Below, piece after piece: positions 1-5,079 of a DNA stretch of 5,827 nucleotides. The translations under genes and the position numbers were made by a program. The stretch is from Cyanobacteria bacterium UBA11370 (GTDB lineage: Bacteria > Cyanobacteriota > Cyanobacteriia > Cyanobacteriales > Coleofasciculaceae). The notes beneath the pieces are model-generated. The model made no database searches, had not been told where the DNA came from, and saw nothing but the letters and a program-made list of their open reading frames with translations. Location: the NCBI GenBank assembly GCA_003486645.1, contig DNGI01000310.1:1-5827 (forward strand), given 5' to 3'. Each line of letters opens with the position of its first letter. Position 1 is the first letter of the stretch.

Positions 1-10
1 ACAAACATCA

Positions 11-829
11 ATGGAAAACCACCAAACAACCAACAACCAACAACCAACAACCAACAACCAACAACCAACAACCAACAACCTGCTAGCCGCAACCGGACTC
101 TGCAAAAGCTTTGGCGGTATCAAAGCAGTCGATAAAGCGGATATTTTCGTAGAACAGGGTAGTATTACAGGTTTAATTGGACCCAATGGAGCAGGAAAAA
201 CTACTCTATTTAATTTACTATCAAACTTTATCCAACCCGATTCAGGTCGAGTCATTTTTGATGGCGAACCCATCCAGAACTTACCCCCCCATCAAATCGC
301 CCAACAGGGTATGATTCGTACTTTTCAAGTAGCACGAGTACTCTCTCGGTTATCGGTAATGGAGAATATGCTTTTAGCCGCCCAAAAACAAACTGGGGAA
401 AACTTTGTAGATGTTTGGTGGCAACCCCAAAAAGTACGATATGAACAACGCCAATTAAAAATAAGAGCGAAGGAAATTTTAGAATCAGTGGGTTTAGCAG
501 CTAAAGCAAAAGATTATGCTGGATCGTTATCTGGGGGACAACGTAAGCTGTTAGAAATTGCCAGGGCAATGATGACTGAACCCCAACTAATTTTATTAGA
601 TGAACCCGCAGCAGGAGTTAATCCAACGTTAATTAATCAAATTTGTGAATATATTTTGGAATGGCGGAAGCAGGGCAAGACATTTCTGATTATTGAACAC
701 AATATGGATGTGATTATGTCATTGTGCGATCGCGTGTGGGTGTTAGCTGAAGGTCGCAATCTCGCCGATGGGAAACCAGAGGAAATTCAAAATAATTCCC
801 AAGTTCTAGAAGCCTATTTAGGTCAATAA
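11..829 (+). CDS. LivG-like ABC transporter ATP-binding protein (amino-acid uptake, NatA-like)
   Basis: Cytoplasmic ATPase subunit of an importer of the branched-chain/neutral amino-acid (HAAT) class. The 272-residue product has the full set of ABC motifs: Walker A GPNGAGKTT at 57-65, Q-loop glutamine at 106 (RTFQ), signature LSGGQ at 173-177, Walker B LILLDEP at 193-199, and switch histidine 230 (IIEHNMD). The LivG-type end follows (LADGKPEEI, then EAYLG), so the protein is complete at its C-terminus. FGGIKAV and LSNFIQPDSG fit cyanobacterial NatA-like proteins better than urea-transporter UrtD; the substrate is inferred. The start is uncertain. Family members normally begin a few residues before LLAATGLCKSF, but here 23 extra residues, mostly an NNQQPTT repeat, precede it and are encoded by a heptamer repeat. 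ATG at 11 is the first visible start; CTG at 80 is an in-frame alternative; the frame is also open to the left edge. No Shine-Dalgarno is visible in the ten bases upstream. Permease genes probably lie to the left. Confidence 0.9.
   Translation: MENHQTTNNQQPTTNNQQPTTNNLLAATGLCKSFGGIKAVDKADIFVEQGSITGLIGPNGAGKTTLFNLLSNFIQPDSGRVIFDGEPIQNLPPHQIAQQGMIRTFQVARVLSRLSVMENMLLAAQKQTGENFVDVWWQPQKVRYEQRQLKIRAKEILESVGLAAKAKDYAGSLSGGQRKLLEIARAMMTEPQLILLDEPAAGVNPTLINQICEYILEWRKQGKTFLIIEHNMDVIMSLCDRVWVLAEGRNLADGKPEEIQNNSQVLEAYLGQ
30..78. repeat. Seven perfect tandem CCAACAA heptamers
   Basis: CCAACAA occurs seven times without mismatch, followed by a partial CC at 79-80 and preceded by an imperfect 8-base unit (CCAAACAA, 22-29). 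It sits within the 5' end of the ABC ATPase reading frame and encodes the low-complexity NNQQPTT stretch. Because 7 is not divisible by 3, all three frames of the tract read the same cyclic peptide and none contains a stop. This resembles the short tandemly repeated repetitive (STRR) heptamers known from filamentous cyanobacteria, which are usually intergenic. Confidence 0.95.
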
Positions 830-944
830 TAGAATTGGGAGGAACTAAGAAGATACTCACCTCACTAATCAACTAATTCTCATCGGTTTTAATTCTCTTA
901 CTTTATCGATTAATTTATTCCTTCTGTCGCTGCTAATTTCTAAC
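830..944. other. Convergent intergenic gap between ABC ATPase and sugar kinase
   Basis: A 115-base AT-rich spacer between two convergent genes. I looked for a shared bidirectional terminator and see no GC-rich stem followed by a T-run on either strand. A short direct repeat (ACTAATCAACTAAT, about 864-877) is the only local pattern. No gene or RNA is evident. Confidence 0.6.
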
Positions 945-953
945 TCAAAACTC
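942..953 (-). repeat. Partial GAGTTTT heptamer copy at the kinase stop codon
   Basis: On the minus strand the last kinase codons and the stop read GAGTTTTGAGTT, about 1.7 units of the same GAGTTTT heptamer that occurs three times at 5800-5820. The kinase TGA stop lies inside it. The copy is short, so chance is possible; its match to the run just past another gene's stop makes it worth recording. Confidence 0.55.
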
Positions 954-2195
954 TATTGCCAATCGCGCTGTACCATAAGCCGCCGCCGTATGAATAGAGG
1001 GTACAATAGAAACCTGAAGCTGACGACTTCGGATGGCTGTCCAAGTCGAATTTTTAGCACCACCCCCAGCGGTATAAATGCGAGTTAGTGGGGTTGCGCC
1101 GAGTTGTTGCAATAACTGATAACCCCGTGTTTCAATTCTGGCTATACTTTCGAGTAAACCATGAAGAAATTCTACAGGTTGATCAGGTCGAGGTTCTAAG
1201 CGAGGTGAAAGATAAGGGTCATTAATCGGAAAGCGATCGCCGACTTTAAGTAAGGGATAATAATCCAAATAACTCTCTAGATTTGGGTCAATTTGCTGGC
1301 TAAGATGTTCCAATTCAGCATCATTAAAAAACTGCCGTAACACCGCCCCACCAGTATTTGAAGCCCCACCTGTTAGCCATAAATCACCCAGTCGGTGACT
1401 GTAAATTCCATATTCAGAATTATCGACGCGAGTTTCACTTAAAAGCTTTAAAACTAAGGTGGAACCCAACGATGTTACTGCCTCACCCGGATACTTAGCA
1501 CCACTGGCAAGAAAAGCAGCAATACTATCAGTTGTACCCGTACAAATGATGCAATCTTTTCCTAATCCTAACTGATTATAAATATCTGATTTTACCTCGC
1601 TGACAGGTGTTCCAGGAGCAAGAACTTTAGGCAGTATTGGTGTTAGTGATAATTCTTCTATCCAGATAGGATAGCATAATTGTTCTGAGTCATAACCTAA
1701 TTTTAAAGCATTATGATAGTCACTAATCCCTAACTGACCATGTAGTAAAAAAGCTAACCAATCTGCCTGATGTAAAAAGTAGTAATTTTGGATTTCGGAT
1801 TTTGAATTTTGGATAACCCAGAGAAGTTTGGCTAAACTAGAAGTAGCACTTAATACAACATGATTGGCAGGAGCAATTGTTCTTAATTGTTCCATCATTG
1901 CTACTCCTCGATTATCATTGTAGAGGAGTGGTGAGCTAACAGGATTGCCAGTGCGATCGCATAATAATACTGTACCTGAAGTGCCATCAATTGCTACTCT
2001 AATAATATCTCGACGAATCGTGTTGGGAATCTGTTCAATTAGGGTAAATAAGGCATTTTTCCAACTTGTTGTTAAATTAGTCGCATTTATTTCGGTAAAA
2101 GCATATTCAGTTTCAGCTTGAATGGTTCCTGCGGCATCAATAACCACCGCTCGTGCGCCAGACGTGCCGAAATCAATGCCAAGATAAAAGCTCAT
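945..2195 (-). CDS. FGGY-family carbohydrate kinase, SePSK/XK-1 type (probable D-ribulose kinase)
   Basis: ATP-dependent sugar kinase of 416 residues, clearly shorter than classical xylulose or glycerol kinases (about 480-520) but close to the cyanobacterial protein SePSK and plant XK-1, for which D-ribulose phosphorylation has been described. The N-terminal FGGY domain starts with the phosphate-binding LGIDFGTSGAR, with Asp8 and Thr11. IDGTSGTVLL follows at 69-78, then CTGTTDSIAAFLASGA at 218-233, whose Asp223 matches the catalytic aspartate. The C-terminal domain carries SLGST (242-246), GGASNTGGA (276-284) and the adenine-binding AGGGAKN (376-382). ATG at 2195 places Asp8 where the family has it. 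No Shine-Dalgarno precedes this ATG. Residues about 127-138 (IQNSKSEIQN) sit in a variable loop and derive from a heptamer repeat. The role is probably pentulose salvage into the pentose-phosphate/Calvin pool; substrate is inferred from family resemblance. Confidence 0.9.
   Translation of the reverse strand: MSFYLGIDFGTSGARAVVIDAAGTIQAETEYAFTEINATNLTTSWKNALFTLIEQIPNTIRRDIIRVAIDGTSGTVLLCDRTGNPVSSPLLYNDNRGVAMMEQLRTIAPANHVVLSATSSLAKLLWVIQNSKSEIQNYYFLHQADWLAFLLHGQLGISDYHNALKLGYDSEQLCYPIWIEELSLTPILPKVLAPGTPVSEVKSDIYNQLGLGKDCIICTGTTDSIAAFLASGAKYPGEAVTSLGSTLVLKLLSETRVDNSEYGIYSHRLGDLWLTGGASNTGGAVLRQFFNDAELEHLSQQIDPNLESYLDYYPLLKVGDRFPINDPYLSPRLEPRPDQPVEFLHGLLESIARIETRGYQLLQQLGATPLTRIYTAGGGAKNSTWTAIRSRQLQVSIVPSIHTAAAYGTARLAIEF
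1786..1813. repeat. Four tandem TTTTGGA-type heptamers inside the kinase gene
   Basis: On the plus strand four consecutive 7-base units read TTTTGGA, TTTCGGA, TTTTGAA and TTTTGGA; the kinase strand reads TCCAAAA, TTCAAAA, TCCGAAA and TCCAAAA. These AT-rich heptamers resemble repeats usually seen between cyanobacterial genes. Here they are translated as the loop IQNSKSEIQN, whose 7-residue period (IQN...IQN) is the expected reading of a 21-base super-period. Confidence 0.85.
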
Positions 2196-2206
2196 ACAAT
2201 TACAAA

Positions 2207-2212
2207 ATTATA
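2207..2212 (-). promoter_or_regulatory. Candidate -10 box (TATAAT) for the sugar kinase
   Basis: A perfect TATAAT hexamer on the minus strand ends 11 bases before the kinase ATG. Transcription from it would give a leader of only about five bases, agreeing with the lack of a Shine-Dalgarno. No TTGACA-like box is found 16-18 bases upstream (ATAGAA at the best spacing). In AT-rich DNA the match may be fortuitous. Confidence 0.3.
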
Positions 2213-2224
2213 CCCAATTTTTGT

Positions 2225-2240
2225 TTACATTCTATCTCCT
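2225..2240 (-). promoter_or_regulatory. Possible start-stop element (AGGAG, then ATG-TAA) upstream of the kinase
   Basis: On the minus strand AGGAG (2236-2240) is followed after five bases by ATG (2228-2230) and at once by TAA (2225-2227), 29 bases before the kinase ATG and out of its frame. It has the best ribosome-binding spacing in this intergenic region yet encodes only one residue. It matters only if the kinase mRNA begins upstream of 2240; if the TATAAT at 2207-2212 is the real promoter, this is never transcribed. Confidence 0.2.
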
Positions 2241-2302
2241 GAACTTCTATTGAGTTAATAATTGCTAGAGTGTAGTCATGAACCTACTGTGAGAACAACC
2301 TC

Positions 2303-3313
2303 ATGAAAAAACCCTTATTTGCCACCTATCTTGTCCTTCTCTTTACAGGATTTGGCGCAACGCCTCCGTCTGTACCCGTCAGTGCGGAAACGCCTTTAGT
2401 GACCTCTCAGGTTTCGCAAACTTCGCCAAACCCTTCTACCCCTTTACAACCCCAAGTAGAACTACTCAATCCAGGGAGCGAACCCAGGCAAATATTACGT
2501 TTTGAACCTGCGGCGAACGCCAAACAAACTACCATCATGACGATGAGTATGGATATGTCAGGAACTGTAGAAAGTGAATCCATACCAACGATGGCGATAC
2601 CAACTATGGATTTCCCGACTATAACGATGACTCTTGAGGCAGCAACAAAACCCCTTAATAATGGCGATATTCAGATTGATTTGGCTTACTCTAATGTTGA
2701 TGTAGGTTCAGATACAACAGCGCCACCAGACGTTCTTGAGATGATGCGATCGCAACTTCAAATACTCACAGCCCTAAAAATGTCTTATGTGATTGACAAC
2801 CAAGGTACAACCAAAAATGTTAATGTAATTTTGCCTGACAAACTCGATCCTAACCTCAAACAATTTGTAGATCAACTCTTAAATTCTTTGGAACAATTCG
2901 CTATTTCACCATTTCCAAACGAAGCAGTAGGAGTGGGAGCAAAATGGCAGATTGTCAGTTCACTTCCCCTGATGGGTTTGCCCGCCAATGAAATGAAAAT
3001 GATCTATGAAGTGGGGAATATTCAAGATGACCAAGTGACATTAAATGTCACCATGGGAATGCAAGGAGGTTCCTTAACATCAACGGAACTGCCATTCCCT
3101 GGACTACCTCCTGATCTCGATTTAACTATCAAGTCTATGGCTATTCAAAGTACGGGAACGCTAATTTTAGAATTGGATCAAATTATGCCAATCAGCGGTC
3201 GTACATCTACAGTGTCTAATATGGAGATGTCGATTAATAATCCTAACATCAATGAACCCATGAATATGAAAATGAACTCCACGATAGACATGACGATAGA
3301 GTCTCCCTTTTAA
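2303..3313 (+). CDS. Exported methionine-rich hypothetical protein (DUF6263-like)
   Basis: A 336-residue protein of unknown function. The N-terminus is a classical signal peptide: KK at 2-3, hydrophobic LFATYLVLLFTGFGA at 5-19, and a likely signal-peptidase I site after VSA (residue 28). There is no lipobox cysteine and no cysteine anywhere, so the mature form should be a soluble periplasmic or secreted protein. A Pro/Ser/Thr-rich linker runs to about residue 60; the remainder has alternating polar/apolar strands that suggest a beta-rich, possibly lipid-binding fold. I count 24 methionines (about 7%), many on alternate residues (79/81/83/85; 307/309; 320/322/324). The pattern fits my memory of cyanobacterial proteins labelled DUF6263, not verified. 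ATG at 2303 is chosen because it directly yields the signal peptide; GAGAAC upstream is at best a weak ribosome site. It is divergent from the kinase and convergent with the next small gene. Confidence 0.8.
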   Translation: MKKPLFATYLVLLFTGFGATPPSVPVSAETPLVTSQVSQTSPNPSTPLQPQVELLNPGSEPRQILRFEPAANAKQTTIMTMSMDMSGTVESESIPTMAIPTMDFPTITMTLEAATKPLNNGDIQIDLAYSNVDVGSDTTAPPDVLEMMRSQLQILTALKMSYVIDNQGTTKNVNVILPDKLDPNLKQFVDQLLNSLEQFAISPFPNEAVGVGAKWQIVSSLPLMGLPANEMKMIYEVGNIQDDQVTLNVTMGMQGGSLTSTELPFPGLPPDLDLTIKSMAIQSTGTLILELDQIMPISGRTSTVSNMEMSINNPNINEPMNMKMNSTIDMTIESPF

Positions 3314-3591
3314 TTGGCATAAAATCTATGCTCAATCTGAGATAACTTCTCCTCAATTTGAAAATGATTGAGTTGATGCCATTCATCCGCGATCGCTAAA
3401 ATTTGCCCAATGACGGAATGAAAATTTTGTGAACTAGAAATATCCGTCATTTCCCAACTGCCTTGATCAATGGCAGTATCCTCCAGAGTAGCAATACTTT
3501 GCTCTAATTCTATCCTCGCCTGTTTAAGCAATTGACCGAGCCGTTTAGCATTGCGTTTTTTGGCTTTAAGTTGTTGGCGTGTTTGTAACAT
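3310..3591 (-). CDS. Small hypothetical protein, basic N-terminal helix, coiled-coil-like
   Basis: A 93-residue protein from ATG at 3591 (96 residues from an in-frame TTG at 3600). I do not recognise a named family. The first about 40 residues are lysine/arginine-rich and strongly helical (QLKAKKRNAKRLGQLLKQ, then ARIELEQSIATLED), a pattern compatible with a coiled coil or nucleic-acid contact. A middle QGSWEMTDIS segment is followed by two more predicted helices (SVIGQILAIADEWHQL and FQIEEKLSQIEHRF). There is no signal peptide, membrane segment or cysteine. No Shine-Dalgarno is visible, so ATG is chosen for codon strength. A HIP1 site (3389-3396) inside the frame fits native DNA. Its TAA shares the palindrome TTAA with the stop of the convergent upstream gene. 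It lies 288 bases downstream of rbcR on the same strand, but the repeat-filled gap argues against co-transcription. Confidence 0.6.
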   Translation of the reverse strand: MLQTRQQLKAKKRNAKRLGQLLKQARIELEQSIATLEDTAIDQGSWEMTDISSSQNFHSVIGQILAIADEWHQLNHFQIEEKLSQIEHRFYAN

Positions 3592-3636
3592 ATCAATCAA
3601 GGGGGACTTACAAAAAGACTGACCACTTTAACGGTT

Positions 3637-3735
3637 TTGACTGAGATGAACCACAAATTCATCCCACCCTACGGGAAGTCGGGGAAAGCGTCTACATCCC
3701 TCATCTTTCCTAGGTGGCTACTTACAGATTTCTTA
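3637..3735 (-). mobile_element. Candidate relic of an IS200/IS605-type right end (omegaRNA-like)
   Basis: On the minus strand GATGAA and TTCATC (3658-3663 and 3645-3650) form a perfect 6-bp stem with a 7-base loop, followed after four bases by TCAA (3640-3637). A hairpin just before a TCAA cleavage tetranucleotide is the known layout of right ends of IS608/ISDra2-like elements. Preceding sequence includes CCCGTAGGG and a CCCCGACTTC block, a compact foldable stretch such as expected for a TnpB guide-RNA scaffold. No tnpA or tnpB coding sequence and no left end are present here. The outer limit at about 3735 is arbitrary. The call rests on layout and on a memory of similar cyanobacterial ends. 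Confidence 0.3.
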
Positions 3736-3766
3736 GAATTTCTTTAAAGGTCAGGATCAAATGCAA

Positions 3767-3799
3767 AGATCCCCGACTTCTTCAAGAAGTCGGGGATCT
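3767..3799. repeat. Perfect inverted repeat, 16-bp arms around a single base
   Basis: AGATCCCCGACTTCTT (3767-3782), a central C, and its exact reverse complement AAGAAGTCGGGGATCT (3784-3799). The arms would form a very stable hairpin, with the innermost pairs opening as a loop. The sequence resembles dispersed hairpin repeats common in cyanobacterial intergenic DNA. On the minus strand the stem is followed by TTTGCATTTG, about 80 bases past the rbcR stop, so it might also act as a weak rbcR terminator. On the plus strand no T-run follows. Confidence 0.85.
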
Positions 3800-3819
3800 G
3801 AATTGCTCATCATAAAACC

Positions 3820-3859
3820 TCACCCCCTCACCCTCTCACCCTCTCACCCCCTCACCTCA
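3820..3859. repeat. Octamer tandem repeat TCACCCNC, four units plus a decayed fifth
   Basis: Consecutive 8-base units read TCACCCCC, TCACCCTC, TCACCCTC and TCACCCCC, then a diverged TCACCTCA. The tract is almost pure pyrimidine apart from one A per unit and ends about 20 bases from the rbcR stop codon. It contains no spacer sequence, so it is a simple tandem repeat and not a CRISPR array. Confidence 0.9.
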
Positions 3860-3879
3860 AAAACTCCTATCCCTATACA

Positions 3880-4884
3880 CTAACCTCCAGCGGCTCCCGA
3901 AGAAGCAGCATTAAGTTTTGGAGCTGCCATACTAGAAGAAGGTGGTGTAATTTCGTGCCATCCTGGAGGCGCAAACTGGGGCAAAATTTCGCGGCTAAAC
4001 GCTTCGGCTGCTTTAGAACGGTAGCGATGAGGATTAACAATTAAAGACAGCATTCGCTTCACCACCACTCCGTCAATATTAGCTCGATGCAAAACCCCCA
4101 TTTGTAATTCTTTTTCTATCGCCGAAATTGAAACAAATGATGCTCCTAATCCCGATTGCACCGCATTCTTAATCGCCTCAATTGAGTTAAGTTCCATTTC
4201 TACTCTCAAACGCCGAGTATCAATCTCACAGCGAGTCAGCACTTGGTCAATGACCTTGCGAATTGTCGATTGTGAATCTAAGGCAATGAACTGTAACTTA
4301 TACAAATCGTCCCGTTGGATTGTCATTACTTTTGCCAGAGGATGAAAGACGGGTAAAATCAACGCCAACTCATCTTCCGCATAAGGCATAATATGTAGAG
4401 TTTCATGAAGTTCAGAGGGAACCTCACCCCCAATAATTGCCAAATCAACCTGTCCATTGGCAACCGACCAGGACGTGCGGCGAGTCGAGTGAACCAGCAA
4501 TTGAACCGCAACATCCGGATACCGCTGGCGGAACAACCCAATCATGCGAGGGAGGAGATAAGTCCCTGTCGTTTGAGAAGCCCCTACAATTAGAGTACCC
4601 CCCTGGAGATTTTGCAAGTCCTCAATCGCACGACAAGTTTCTTGACAAAGGGTCAGAATTTTTTCCCCATAACTCAAGAGTAGGTGTCCCGCTTCTGTTA
4701 ATTGAGCGCGACGACCGCCTCGGTCAAATAAAGGCACATCAAGCTGCCGTTCTAAGTTTTGCACCTGTAAACTCACAGCGGGTTGTGAAACATACAGACT
4801 ATCAGCAGCACGTTTGAAACTCCCCTCAGTAGCGATCGCTTTGAGAATGCGGAGTTGATCGAGGGTGAAAGGAAGGTCAGACAT
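3880..4884 (-). CDS. rbcR: RbcR, LysR-type regulator of carbon-fixation genes
   Basis: A 334-residue LysR-type transcription factor. The N-terminal winged helix-turn-helix spans about residues 5-65, with the recognition region [20 protein letters not shown] at 26-45 and the wing [11 protein letters not shown] at 56-66. The effector-binding domain starts near 95 ([20 protein letters not shown]) and includes [22 protein letters not shown] and [22 protein letters not shown]. This matches cyanobacterial RbcR (plastid Ycf30; Synechocystis sll0998) more closely than NdhR/CcmR or CmpR. The family activates Rubisco and carbon-concentrating genes according to carbon status. ATG at 4884 is chosen because [17 protein letters not shown] is the conserved N-terminus; the frame stays open to an ATG at 5112, but those 76 residues look non-conserved and would overlap the divergent gene. 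No Shine-Dalgarno is visible. The C-terminal tail after about residue 308 ([21 protein letters not shown]) is low complexity and probably disordered. Confidence 0.95.
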   Translation of the reverse strand: MSDLPFTLDQLRILKAIATEGSFKRAADSLYVSQPAVSLQVQNLERQLDVPLFDRGGRRAQLTEAGHLLLSYGEKILTLCQETCRAIEDLQNLQGGTLIVGASQTTGTYLLPRMIGLFRQRYPDVAVQLLVHSTRRTSWSVANGQVDLAIIGGEVPSELHETLHIMPYAEDELALILPVFHPLAKVMTIQRDDLYKLQFIALDSQSTIRKVIDQVLTRCEIDTRRLRVEMELNSIEAIKNAVQSGLGASFVSISAIEKELQMGVLHRANIDGVVVKRMLSLIVNPHRYRSKAAEAFSREILPQFAPPGWHEITPPSSSMAAPKLNAASSGAAGG

Positions 4885-5079
4885 AGAGCAAACCATCAAG
4901 AAAGGAGCAACGGAGGCACTTGCATAGGGACTTGATAAGGCGTTGAAGTTCAGCAATGGATCGGATTGCTTGCAACGAACCTGTAAACCTCTACTGAAAT
5001 CGACAGTAACACAACACGGGATCAAGTCTTTGACAATTATTGCTAAGATGAAATATTTGAAGAATCGACTGCCATTTCT
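4885..5079. promoter_or_regulatory. Divergent rbcR / NnrU-family intergenic control region
   Basis: This 195-base spacer must hold the promoters of both divergent genes and, as usual for LysR regulators, possibly an RbcR autoregulatory site. A short imperfect palindrome TTGCTTGCAA (4968-4977; arms TTGC/GCAA) and the segment ATTATTGCTAAG (5037-5048) are the only operator-like patterns I see. Neither is a clear match to a known RbcR box. On the rbcR side no convincing -35/-10 pair stands out. Confidence 0.45.
5030..5057 (+). promoter_or_regulatory. Candidate sigma-70-type promoter for the NnrU-family gene
   Basis: A consensus TTGACA (5030-5035) is followed after 16 bases by AATATT (5052-5057), four of six matches to TATAAT. 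Transcription would begin around 5064, leaving a leader of about 15 bases before the ATG at 5080. The -35 is strong and the -10 weak, as in activator-assisted promoters; ATTATTGCTAAG lies between the two boxes. Confidence 0.4.

Larger units (their letters stand above)
3592..3879. other. Repeat-rich intergenic region between rbcR and the small ORF
   Basis: This 288-base gap contains no convincing gene. From left to right it holds a candidate IS200/IS605-type end with hairpin (3637-3663), the motif GAAGTCGGGGA (3675-3685) that recurs in the long hairpin, a spacer with the near-repeat ATTTCTTAGAATTTCTTT (about 3728-3745), the perfect hairpin 3767-3799, and an octamer tandem repeat (3820-3859). 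On the minus strand the longest readable peptide in the candidate element is only about 24 codons and ends at TAG before the end hairpin, so no transposase remains. Confidence 0.7.

Noticed and set aside
11..829. UrtD urea-transporter ATPase.
   Set aside because: The motif context (SFGGIKAV, SITGLIGPNGAGKTT, LSNFIQPDSG) fits LivG/NatA-like amino-acid ATPases better, and no urea-transporter gene is in the window.
945..2195. Canonical xylulokinase or glycerol kinase.
   Set aside because: At 416 residues it is too short, and IDGTSGTVLLCD and CTGTTDSIAAFLASGA are characteristic of the SePSK/XK-1 group.
3592..3600. TTG start at 3600 for the small ORF.
   Set aside because: It adds only three residues and has no better ribosome site than the ATG at 3591; ATG was preferred, but TTG cannot be excluded.
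3767..3799. Dedicated intrinsic terminator of rbcR.
   Set aside because: The stem is strong, but there is only TTTGCATTTG after it on the minus strand and none on the plus strand. A dispersed palindromic repeat is the better description, though it may have terminator activity.
3820..3859. CRISPR-like array.
   Set aside because: The units are 8 bases, contiguous and without spacers, so this is a simple tandem repeat.
4359..4817. Three overlapping open frames on both strands within rbcR (4359-4541 minus, 4405-4593 plus, 4437-4817 plus).
   Set aside because: They lie wholly inside the strongly conserved rbcR coding region in other frames, have arginine/proline/glutamine-rich non-domain sequence, and lack plausible start signals.
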